A stretch of 8,141 nt of DNA from Methanocorpusculum sp. (lineage in GTDB: Archaea > Halobacteriota > Methanomicrobia > Methanomicrobiales > Methanocorpusculaceae). The notes below the pieces were generated by a model. That model was not told the DNA's origin. It saw only the letters and a program-made list of their open reading frames with translations, and did no database searches. The position numbers and the translations under genes are program-made. The stretch's first letter is position 1. Each line of letters starts with the position of its first letter. The stretch covers positions 1 through 8,141 of the forward strand of contig DALTWR010000029.1 in the NCBI GenBank assembly GCA_029986975.1, written 5' to 3'. Positions 1-6,176 of the stretch are shown piece after piece.

Positions 1-42
1 TATTCACCCTCTCTATTTTGACTATGGATTTTGTATCTCATA

Positions 43-96
43 GTGGAAATTGACTACCAAGATCGCAGGACCTCGATTTTAGTAGTCAATACCCAC
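43..96. repeat. Internal inverted repeat with 15-bp arms
   Basis: GTGGAAATTGACTAC (43-57) and GTAGTCAATACCCAC (82-96) are reverse complements at 13 of 15 positions, separated by 24 nt. The same 15-mer appears a third time at 8058-8072 with one mismatch to the 43-57 arm. The pair could fold into a cruciform or RNA hairpin, or be a paired protein-binding site. The right repeat copy has only one arm, so the paired form is specific to the left copy within this window. Confidence 0.55.
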
Positions 97-144
97 CGAA
101 TAAACTAACCGACCGGATTTCAGAATAGGGGGCTGAATAGTTAC
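43..144 (-). repeat. Left copy of a ~100-bp dispersed repeat, inverted relative to the right copy
   Basis: Read on the minus strand, this stretch aligns with plus-strand 8011-8110. The 13-mer GGGGCTGAATAGT at 129-141 is the exact reverse complement of 8013-8025. The block around CCACCGAA (93-100) matches the reverse complement of 8053-8060 at almost the same distance (34 versus 35 nt). AAATCGAGG, read on the minus strand at about 71-79, recurs at 8092-8100. The similarity is patchy (about 20 of 29 in the CCACCGAA block), so these are old, diverged copies. The copy begins about 120 nt beyond the uvrA stop codon and runs toward the left edge of the window. No reading frame crosses it. It could be an insertion-sequence remnant, a MITE-like element or an intergenic repeat family; the sequence alone does not decide. 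Confidence 0.6.
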
Positions 145-150
145 CTCTCA

Positions 151-218
151 TTTTTACTCGTGACATTTTTACGTCGGAACTTTTTTCGCCAAGTACGCCG
201 GTAAAATTTGACATTTTT
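151..218 (+). terminator. Oligo-T tracts, possible archaeal terminator for a rightward gene left of the window
   Basis: The plus strand carries T5 at 151-155, T5 at 166-170, T6 at 181-186 and T5 at 214-218. The minus strand, which carries uvrA, has no comparable T run in this region. Archaeal RNA polymerase terminates at T-rich tracts on the non-template strand, so this array suits a rightward transcript entering from beyond position 1 and converging on uvrA. No such gene is visible in the window, so this is inference. Confidence 0.3.
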
Positions 219-228
219 ATTCCGGAAC
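161..228. repeat. Pair of 20-bp direct repeats
   Basis: TGACATTTTTACGTCGGAAC (161-180) and TGACATTTTTATTCCGGAAC (209-228) match at 17 of 20 positions, with all three differences in the middle, and start 48 nt apart. A weaker relative of the CATTTTTAC core lies at 150-158. Two copies are too few and too diverged for a CRISPR array. They may be binding sites or part of a degraded mobile element. Confidence 0.5.
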
Positions 229-247
229 AATTTCACAATAATGAATC

Positions 248-261
248 GGAAGTTACCTTCC
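248..261 (-). terminator. Small hairpin just after the uvrA stop
   Basis: On the minus strand, GGAAG-GTAA-CTTCC forms a perfect 5-bp stem with a 4-nt loop, starting 3 nt after the uvrA TGA. No real U run follows it, so it is a weak terminator candidate and may only protect the 3' end of the message. Confidence 0.25.
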
Positions 262-264
262 TCA

Positions 265-3069
265 TCACTTCAGCATCTGCTTCAAAAACTGCCCGGTATA
301 ACTCTTCTTCACCTTAGCGACCTCTTCAGGCGTTCCTTTTGCAATAATCTGACCGCCCGCTGTGCCCCCTTCCGGACCTAAATCAATCAGATAATCCGCA
401 GACTTAATCACATCAAGATTATGCTCAATAACAATAACCGTATTTCCCTTTTCGACGAGACTATCGAGAACGCCGATGAGTTTTTTCACATCATGGAAAT
501 GCAGACCTGTTGTCGGCTCATCTAAAATATACACCGTTTTTCCGCCTGAACGCTTTGCAAGTTCGCGGGTGAGTTTGATTCTCTGCGCTTCGCCGCCGGA
601 TAACGTCGTCGAACTCTGTCCGAGCTTAATATAGCCAAGTCCCACATCTGCTAACGTCTGAAGCTTTGCCATCACATTCGGATGAGCCGCAAACAGTTCG
701 AGCGCCTCATCCACGCTCATGTTCAAAACATCGGAAATCGATTTGTCCTTGAACTTCACCTCAAGTGTTTCTGCATTGTAGCGCGTACCTTTACATTCTT
801 CACACTCCACATAAACATCCGGCAGGAAGTTCATCTCAATCTTCATAACACCGTCGCCGGAACATGCTTCACAGCGTCCGCCTTTTACGTTGAACGAAAA
901 ACGCCCCGGACCATAGCCGCGAATCTTTGCTTCCGTGGTTTCTGCAAAAATCTTTCTGATATCATCAAAGACCTTCGTGTACGTCGCAGGATTGGAACGC
1001 GGCGTTCTGCCGATTGGCGACTGGTCAATGACAATCACATTTTCCAGATGACCATCATACGTGAGGGATTCATACGCGCCCGGCGTCACTTTAGAGTCAT
1101 GAAGTTTCTGCCTGAGCGCCTGATAGAGCGTATCATAAACCAGCGTTGACTTACCCGACCCTGAAACGCCCGTAATAACCGTCAGTGTTCCTAAGGGGAT
1201 TTTCGCCGTGACATTTTTCAGGTTGTTTTCCGTACAGCCGGAAATCGTCAGATACGTATCTGATCTTCTGCGGACTTTTGGAACAGGAATCGTAAGTTCT
1301 CCGGACAGATACTTTCCCGTAAGCGAGTCCGGCGTATTTGCAACTTCTTCAGGCGTTCCGGCAGCGGTAATATTTCCGCCGTAAATGCCGGCACCAGGAC
1401 CAATATCTAAGACATAATCAGCTGCACGGATAGTTTCTTCATCGTGCTCAACTACGATAACCGTATTTCCTAAATCCCGCAGATGCTGCAGCGTTGCAAT
1501 CAGTTTCTGATTATCTCTCTGATGCAGACCAATAGACGGCTCATCTAAAATATAGAGAACGCCCATCAGATTTGACCCAATCTGTGTTGCAAGCCTTATA
1601 CGCTGCGCCTCGCCTCCGGATAACGAACCGGCACTTCGTGAAAGTGTCAGGTATCCGAGACCAACTTCATGAAGGAAACCAAGACGCGAGTTGATTTCGC
1701 GTAAGATTAGACGGGCAATACTCTCTTCTTTTTCGGAAAGTTTGAGTGAGTCAAAAAACGCAAGGGCTTCTTCGATGGACATATCAGTAACATCAGCGAT
1801 AGACTTTCCGTTGATTTTAACCGCGAGGACAGACTCCTTTAACCGTTTTCCATGACAGGTCGGACACGGCAGAATCCTCATGAACTTCTCCAGTTCGGCT
1901 TTGCGGAACTCTGACTTTGATTCAGCATGAAGACGGGCAACCTGAGGCAGAAGTCCTTCCCATGCGCCGTGATAGGCAAACTCGGCGTTTTTGGAACTCT
2001 GTTTAAAGTGAATCTGTGCATCTCCTGTTCCAAACATCAGACCGTCATACTGTTCCTGAGTAAGGTCGCAAATGGGTGTCATCATAGTAAAGCCGAGATA
2101 ATCTGCTACCGCTTTTAAGTACTGCACCCTGAATCCGTCAAAATAGTTTTTATACGTCGCAACAGCGCCTTCGCCGATTGCGAGTGTTTCATCCGGAATA
2201 ATTAATTTGGGATCAAAAATCATCTGGAATCCAAGACCGTTGCAGGTCGGACATGCTCCAAACGGGCTGTTGAAGGAAAACATACGCGGCTGCAGTTCTT
2301 CAAACGACATTCCGCAGATAGGACAGGCCATTTTTGCCGAGTAGATGACATCTTTTGCATCAGCACCGGCTGAGACATAGACCAGACCGTCTTCAGCATG
2401 TTCGAGCGCTTTTTCAACCGCGTCATTGATACGGGTTTTATCAGATGTATCACAGCGGTCAATGACGATATCGATATTGTGCATTATGTAGCGTCCGAGT
2501 TTTATCTCATCATCAGTACGGTAAATTGTACCATCCACTCTGACGCGGGTAAATCCGTCAGCGTTGAGTTCTTTGAACAGCTGTTCGTATGTCCCCTTCT
2601 TTTTGCGGACGACAGGCGCTAATATCGTTACCATGCCGGAAAATTCATTCTGTATCGCATCAGCAATCTGTGCAGGGCTTCGCGCCTCGATTTTTACGTG
2701 ATGTTTCGGACAGTACGGAACACCGATTCTTGCGAAAAGAAGACGTAAGTAGTCATAGATTTCTGTGACCGTACCGACAGTCGAGCGCGGATTTTTCGAG
2801 GTTGTTTTCTGTTCTATTGCAATTGACGGAGATAATCCTTCGATGGAATCCACATCAGGTTTTCTCATCTGCCCAAGAAACTGCCGTGCGTACGCTGATA
2901 AGGATTCTACATAGCGCCGCTGCCCTTCAGCATAGATGGTATCGAATGCAAGCGTGGATTTTCCCGAGCCTGATACACCTGTTATTACGGTGAGTTTATC
3001 ACGCGGAATTGAAACGGAAATATTCTGCAGATTATGCTGCCGTGCCCCTTTTATGATGAGGTCTTTCAT
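265..3069 (-). CDS. uvrA: UvrABC excinuclease subunit A (DNA damage recognition ATPase)
   Basis: UvrA is the damage-sensing ATPase of nucleotide excision repair. As a dimer it scans DNA, recognises bulky lesions and loads UvrB, after which UvrC makes the incisions. The 934-residue product is close to the usual ~940 and has all the family marks. Tandem ABC modules carry Walker [10 protein letters not shown] at 31-39 and 634-642, signature LSGGEAQR at 483-490 and 823-830, and Walker B/D-loop ILDEP at about 507-511 and 848-852. Zinc-binding cysteine pairs lie at 249/252 with 273/276 and at 733/736 with 756/759, plus a CPTC pair at 402/405. The start is secure because the N-terminus ([14 protein letters not shown]) aligns with the family start. 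The frame is intact. It is divergent from the secreted-protein operon, with 146 bp between; no uvrB or uvrC lies in the window. In methanogens the Uvr system is generally regarded as acquired from bacteria. Confidence 0.98.
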   Translation of the reverse strand: MKDLIIKGARQHNLQNISVSIPRDKLTVITGVSGSGKSTLAFDTIYAEGQRRYVESLSAYARQFLGQMRKPDVDSIEGLSPSIAIEQKTTSKNPRSTVGTVTEIYDYLRLLFARIGVPYCPKHHVKIEARSPAQIADAIQNEFSGMVTILAPVVRKKKGTYEQLFKELNADGFTRVRVDGTIYRTDDEIKLGRYIMHNIDIVIDRCDTSDKTRINDAVEKALEHAEDGLVYVSAGADAKDVIYSAKMACPICGMSFEELQPRMFSFNSPFGACPTCNGLGFQMIFDPKLIIPDETLAIGEGAVATYKNYFDGFRVQYLKAVADYLGFTMMTPICDLTQEQYDGLMFGTGDAQIHFKQSSKNAEFAYHGAWEGLLPQVARLHAESKSEFRKAELEKFMRILPCPTCHGKRLKESVLAVKINGKSIADVTDMSIEEALAFFDSLKLSEKEESIARLILREINSRLGFLHEVGLGYLTLSRSAGSLSGGEAQRIRLATQIGSNLMGVLYILDEPSIGLHQRDNQKLIATLQHLRDLGNTVIVVEHDEETIRAADYVLDIGPGAGIYGGNITAAGTPEEVANTPDSLTGKYLSGELTIPVPKVRRRSDTYLTISGCTENNLKNVTAKIPLGTLTVITGVSGSGKSTLVYDTLYQALRQKLHDSKVTPGAYESLTYDGHLENVIVIDQSPIGRTPRSNPATYTKVFDDIRKIFAETTEAKIRGYGPGRFSFNVKGGRCEACSGDGVMKIEMNFLPDVYVECEECKGTRYNAETLEVKFKDKSISDVLNMSVDEALELFAAHPNVMAKLQTLADVGLGYIKLGQSSTTLSGGEAQRIKLTRELAKRSGGKTVYILDEPTTGLHFHDVKKLIGVLDSLVEKGNTVIVIEHNLDVIKSADYLIDLGPEGGTAGGQIIAKGTPEEVAKVKKSYTGQFLKQMLK

Positions 3070-3180
3070 GTCTATAATATATGCGCCCTGATGATATGAG
3101 GGTTGGGAATTGGTCAGTTGTCTTTATGATTTCGTATCTGAATGTGAGTCTATTCACTGGGAGGATAGAAATTAGAGAAA

Positions 3181-3211
3181 CTATATAAATCAATCTGGCT
3201 GAATTATATAG
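3181..3211 (+). promoter_or_regulatory. Archaeal TATA-box promoter of the transporter operon, inside an inverted repeat
   Basis: TATATAAA at 3182-3189, preceded by a purine-rich BRE-like AGAGAAA (3174-3180), is a strong archaeal box A. Transcription about 25 nt downstream would begin near 3210, only a few bases before the ATG at 3216, giving an essentially leaderless message. The box is one arm of a perfect 8-bp inverted repeat, CTATATAA (3181-3188) and TTATATAG (3204-3211). The second arm is therefore a TATA-like element on the minus strand and could fire toward uvrA. No bacterial -35 element is seen at the right distance. Confidence 0.65.
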
Positions 3212-3215
3212 TGAT

Positions 3216-4100
3216 ATGAAAATCAGAACAGCAGCAGCCGCTATTTTTGCGGCATTACTTGTATTTGTCTGTATCGCAGCGCCAGTTTCTGCAGCAGCAG
3301 CTTCACCTGCAGAAAGTGTGGCTCAGGCTACTATTACCGTTAACGGAATTTCCCCAACCAGTGCTATTCCGTATGTGTTAAAGCCGAATGAAGAAGGTAT
3401 AATTTCCATTACTATTGATAATCCGGGAACTATGCTTCCGATTTATTTGAGAAATGTTTACCTTGACTACAATGGAAATGACAACGGAATCATCCCGACA
3501 AAACCGAATATGAAAGATTTGCCGGATTATATTCTTCCGGGTAAATCCTTAGAAATCCCGATGCCGATTAAAGCAGGCGACCATGCCGGAACGTTCTATG
3601 CAACCATCTGTGTTGAATCAAAAGACGGGTATGTCTTTAACTCAATGCAGCCTATTGTTATCAAAGTCATGGACACCGGCGCTGAATTAGAAGTTACGAA
3701 CATTAAAGCAGCCCAGACCGGAAACTACTACACCTTAACTGCTGATGTACATAACCTCGGATTTGCAACTGCAACCTCCCTTAAGATTACCACTCTCGAA
3801 GGCGGCGACGTTGGTCCGTACGTAACCTATCCGATTGGAAACCTTGATGCAGATGACCTTGCAGGTTTTGAAATCACCTTCAACGCTCCGGCTGATAACA
3901 AATTAACCCTTGTTCTTTCCTACAAAGACGCAGACCGCGACACGGTTACTGAAAATCATGTAATTGACCTTTCAAATCACCTTATTGTTGAAGAAAACAA
4001 TCCGGCACCGGTAATTATTACCTTTGTTGTAATCGTAGTTATCATCGGTCTTATCGTCTTCGCCTGTGTAAGAAAGAGCAGAAAAGGAAAGAAGAACTAA
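3216..4100 (+). CDS. Secreted, C-terminally membrane-anchored protein with Ig-like domains, probable ABC transporter partner
   Basis: The 294-residue product has a clear Sec signal peptide: KIR charges, a hydrophobic stretch at about 6-22 and likely cleavage after VSA at 24-26. Its extracytoplasmic part has two beta-rich, Ig-like segments (about 37-152 and 155-253), and one transmembrane helix at about 265-285 ends in a positive tail (RKSRKGKKN), so the bulk lies outside the cell. It resembles archaeal COG1361-type proteins (S-layer/CARDB/NEW3-like folds), which are known next to MacB-type transporters; I recognise this by pattern, not by search. It is the first gene of a three-gene operon, 12 nt before the ATPase. 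I infer that it is a partner of the transporter, either a substrate-binding or adaptor subunit doing the job of MacA, or a surface sensor. A single cysteine (Cys132) lies in the exposed part, so no disulfide is expected. Substrate unknown. Confidence 0.75.
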   Translation: MKIRTAAAAIFAALLVFVCIAAPVSAAAASPAESVAQATITVNGISPTSAIPYVLKPNEEGIISITIDNPGTMLPIYLRNVYLDYNGNDNGIIPTKPNMKDLPDYILPGKSLEIPMPIKAGDHAGTFYATICVESKDGYVFNSMQPIVIKVMDTGAELEVTNIKAAQTGNYYTLTADVHNLGFATATSLKITTLEGGDVGPYVTYPIGNLDADDLAGFEITFNAPADNKLTLVLSYKDADRDTVTENHVIDLSNHLIVEENNPAPVIITFVVIVVIIGLIVFACVRKSRKGKKN

Positions 4101-4112
4101 CCGGAGATATCA

Positions 4113-4793
4113 ATGAGTGATATTCCCGTTGTGGAACTGCATGACGTCACTAAGGTATATCGTATGCCCGCAGGTGACGTTTATGCCCTGAACCATGTCA
4201 ATTTCTCCGTAAAGAAAGGAGAATTTGTCGCCATCATGGGTCCGTCCGGTTCAGGTAAGTCCACACTTATGAATATTATCGGCTGTCTTGATGTTCCGAC
4301 ATCCGGTGTTGTGAAAATAAACGGGGTCGCAACATCAGATATGTCTGATGATGATCTGACGATTCACCGAAGAGATACGGTAGGTTTCATCTTCCAGAAG
4401 TTCAATCTGATTTCTCTTCTGACTGCGTATGAAAACGTGGAGTATCCGCTTCTTCTGCGCTACGGAAGAAAAGATCATTCTGCACGGGTTAAGAAACTGC
4501 TTAATATGGTGGGAATTCCTGACGACCGTATGCAGCATACGCCGTTTGAACTATCAGGCGGTCAGCAGCAGAGAGTATCTATTGCCCGTGCTCTTGCAAA
4601 TGATCCGACGTTCCTTCTCTGTGATGAGCCGACCGGAAATCTTGATTCAAAGATGAGTACGCAGATTATGGAAATCTTAAGTAATCTCCATAAGGAAGGA
4701 AGAACTGTACTGATGGTTACGCATAATCCGGAAACTGCAGTATATGCTGACAGGACAATTATTATTCGGGATGGTGTTATTGCAGATGAGTAA
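4113..4793 (+). CDS. ABC transporter ATP-binding protein, MacB/LolD type
   Basis: This 226-residue cytoplasmic ATPase powers the permease encoded next to it. All nucleotide-binding motifs are intact: Walker A GPSGSGKST at 43-51, Q-loop Gln95 in FIFQKFNLI, signature LSGGQQQR at 147-154, Walker B FLLCDEP at 167-173 followed by TGNLD, and H-loop His204. The length, the FQxFNLI Q-loop and the DEPTGNLD motif are typical of the LolD/MacB/FtsE-like family, whose members pair with FtsX-type permeases and often transmit force to extracytoplasmic partners instead of forming a classical channel. GGAG at 4103-4106 lies 6 nt before the ATG and supports this start. The gene follows the secreted protein by 12 nt, and its last 8 nt overlap the permease start. 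The exported or handled substrate cannot be told from the sequence. Confidence 0.95.
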   Translation: MSDIPVVELHDVTKVYRMPAGDVYALNHVNFSVKKGEFVAIMGPSGSGKSTLMNIIGCLDVPTSGVVKINGVATSDMSDDDLTIHRRDTVGFIFQKFNLISLLTAYENVEYPLLLRYGRKDHSARVKKLLNMVGIPDDRMQHTPFELSGGQQQRVSIARALANDPTFLLCDEPTGNLDSKMSTQIMEILSNLHKEGRTVLMVTHNPETAVYADRTIIIRDGVIADE

Positions 4794-6030
4794 ACTCTGG
4801 CAGAAAATTTATTCGCCGATGGTTTTTTCGCTCGCTCTGAGAAACCTGAAGCTGAATAAGTTTAGAACCATCCTTTCGATGATTGGTATTGTTATCGGTG
4901 TCTTTACCATCTGCGCTCTTGGTATGGTTGGTGCCGGTCTTCAGGAAAATATCAATGATACGATTGCAGAAAGTGCAAACTCGCTGCAGATTTCATCCAT
5001 TGAGGAAAAATACACGCCTGACGGCCGTGTCGTCAAAGGTCTTTCTGAAAAAGATGTAAACGACATTGAACTGGCAATAAAGTCAGTCTCTACCGATTAC
5101 ACTATTGCGAAAGCAAATATGGGGTATAAGAATGTTAAAACCGGAAATGACGGCGCGTATGCTATTGTTATAGGTATCACCGACGAAGGTCTTGAAAAGT
5201 CCATGAAAGGACATCTTGAAGCCGGAAACATTCCAAACAGTCCGGGAGGAGTCATTATCCTCAGTGAATATGCAGAAAAGCATAATCTCCATGTAAACAG
5301 CAGAATATCTACGACGAACCATCTCGGCGAAAAGACGACTCTGCGGGTAACAGGCATTATGGAATCCACACAGATGACCAAGATGATGGCAATGTCGCAG
5401 GATTTGTGTATGATCTTCGGCACGATGGATTTATATCACAATCTGCTTGGAACAAATGACGGTCTGTACAGTTACTGTATGGTTGTTGTTGATGACCCGT
5501 ATATCTTAACGCCGATGGAAAATGCGGTTGAGCGCAAGATGAACGGCAAAGCCTATAAGGATTCTGATGACAAGGTCACGATTACGAACAGTTACGACAC
5601 TGTGGAATCCTTAAACGATGTCCTTGATATGATTGCAGTCTTCCGTACGGCATTAAGCGCCATTTCGCTGATTGTTGCAGCTGTGGCTATTGTAAATGTC
5701 ATGCTGATGTCTGTTAAAGAGCGTACCCGTGAGATTGGTATCTTACGCAGTATCGGAACACTGAAGAGTCAGATTCTTCAGATGTTCATCTATGAAGCAG
5801 GACTTATAGGATTTATCGGCGCCGCTGTCGGTGTGATTTTATCCTGTATTGCAGGTCCGATTGTGCTTTATCTGATGACTGATTCGTTAGATCTGATGCT
5901 TGCACCTTCGGTCTTTATCTACATCCCGATGGGTATCTTAATCGGTGTTGCAGTCTGCGTTCTTGCAGGTCTGTATCCGGCACTCCATGCGGCTAACTTA
6001 AACCCGGTTGAAGCAATGGCAACTGACTAA
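4786..6030 (+). CDS. ABC transporter permease, FtsX/MacB family
   Basis: Starting at 4786 gives a 414-residue protein with the MacB-type plan: a cytoplasmic N-terminus, TM1 at about 27-50, a large extracytoplasmic domain at about 51-280 (MacB_PCD-like), then three helices at about 284-308, 333-363 and 374-398. The FtsX-family marks are present: VMLMSVKERTREIGILRSIG after TM2 and GLYPALHAANLNPVEAM at the C-terminus. I chose 4786 over the in-frame ATG at 4744 because it overlaps the ATPase stop as ATGAGTAA, the common coupled arrangement, and because the extra 14 residues do not look like family sequence; a weak purine-rich stretch (4768-4776) precedes it. Two such permeases, or one homodimer, would pair with the ATPase dimer; with a single permease gene here, a homodimer is likely. 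It is the last gene of the operon. Confidence 0.93.
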   Translation: MSKLWQKIYSPMVFSLALRNLKLNKFRTILSMIGIVIGVFTICALGMVGAGLQENINDTIAESANSLQISSIEEKYTPDGRVVKGLSEKDVNDIELAIKSVSTDYTIAKANMGYKNVKTGNDGAYAIVIGITDEGLEKSMKGHLEAGNIPNSPGGVIILSEYAEKHNLHVNSRISTTNHLGEKTTLRVTGIMESTQMTKMMAMSQDLCMIFGTMDLYHNLLGTNDGLYSYCMVVVDDPYILTPMENAVERKMNGKAYKDSDDKVTITNSYDTVESLNDVLDMIAVFRTALSAISLIVAAVAIVNVMLMSVKERTREIGILRSIGTLKSQILQMFIYEAGLIGFIGAAVGVILSCIAGPIVLYLMTDSLDLMLAPSVFIYIPMGILIGVAVCVLAGLYPALHAANLNPVEAMATD

Positions 6031-6031
6031 G

Positions 6032-6068
6032 TGCTGATAATTATCAGCAACTTTTTTGTTTTTCTTTT
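6032..6068 (+). terminator. Palindrome plus T tract ending the transporter operon
   Basis: TGCTGATAATTATCAGCA (6032-6049) is a perfect 18-bp palindrome that begins 1 nt after the permease stop codon. It is followed by T6 at 6052-6057, then more T-rich sequence to 6068. It looks like a bacterial intrinsic terminator and also meets the archaeal need for an oligo-T tract. It separates the transporter operon from thrS. Confidence 0.75.
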
Positions 6069-6123
6069 ATCTCCAAACGCTTTCTGATAGACCATAAGCG
6101 AAATACATATCCATCCTCCGGAC

Positions 6124-6164
6124 AAATAAATAAGAATCTATAGTCTCCTGCAGGAGTCATGGAG
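6124..6164 (+). promoter_or_regulatory. Probable thrS promoter, palindrome and ribosome binding site
   Basis: An A/T-rich box A candidate, AATAAATA at 6125-6132, would place the transcript start near 6153; an alternative, TCTATA at 6137-6142, would place it near 6165. A perfect 12-bp palindrome CTCCTGCAGGAG (6145-6156) lies across the expected start and could be an operator. GGAG at 6161-6164 is the likely Shine-Dalgarno site, 12 nt before the ATG, which is rather long. A second GGAG (6153-6156) lies inside the palindrome. No T-box-like leader is seen; the whole gap is 146 nt and partly taken up by the upstream terminator. Confidence 0.4.
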
Positions 6165-6176
6165 TAAAACTCACCA

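Noticed and set aside
43..141. Replication origin recognition boxes (ORB) for Orc1/Cdc6
   Set aside because: TGGAAA and TTCCAC-like pieces are present, but the G-rich part of the ORB consensus is missing and no orc1/cdc6 gene is nearby.
161..228. CRISPR array
   Set aside because: Only two similar 20-bp units with three internal mismatches, no third exact copy and no cas genes.
682..1149. 155-residue plus-strand reading frame inside uvrA
   Set aside because: It is antisense to a strongly conserved gene, has no family resemblance and no convincing ribosome binding site; the same holds for the other short frames inside uvrA, the ATPase, the permease and thrS.
3216..3305. Lipoprotein signal with Cys19 as the lipidated residue
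   Set aside because: The residues before Cys19 (VFV) do not make a lipobox, and a good Sec cleavage site follows at VSA 24-26.
4744..4785. In-frame ATG at 4744 as the permease start, giving 428 residues
   Set aside because: It would overlap the ATPase gene by 50 nt and adds 14 residues unlike the family N-terminus; the 4786 start makes the usual ATGAGTAA overlap.
6031..6176. tRNA gene or T-box leader before thrS
   Set aside because: No cloverleaf or T-box core sequence is seen; the gap is filled by the terminator, A/T-rich promoter sequence and a short palindrome.
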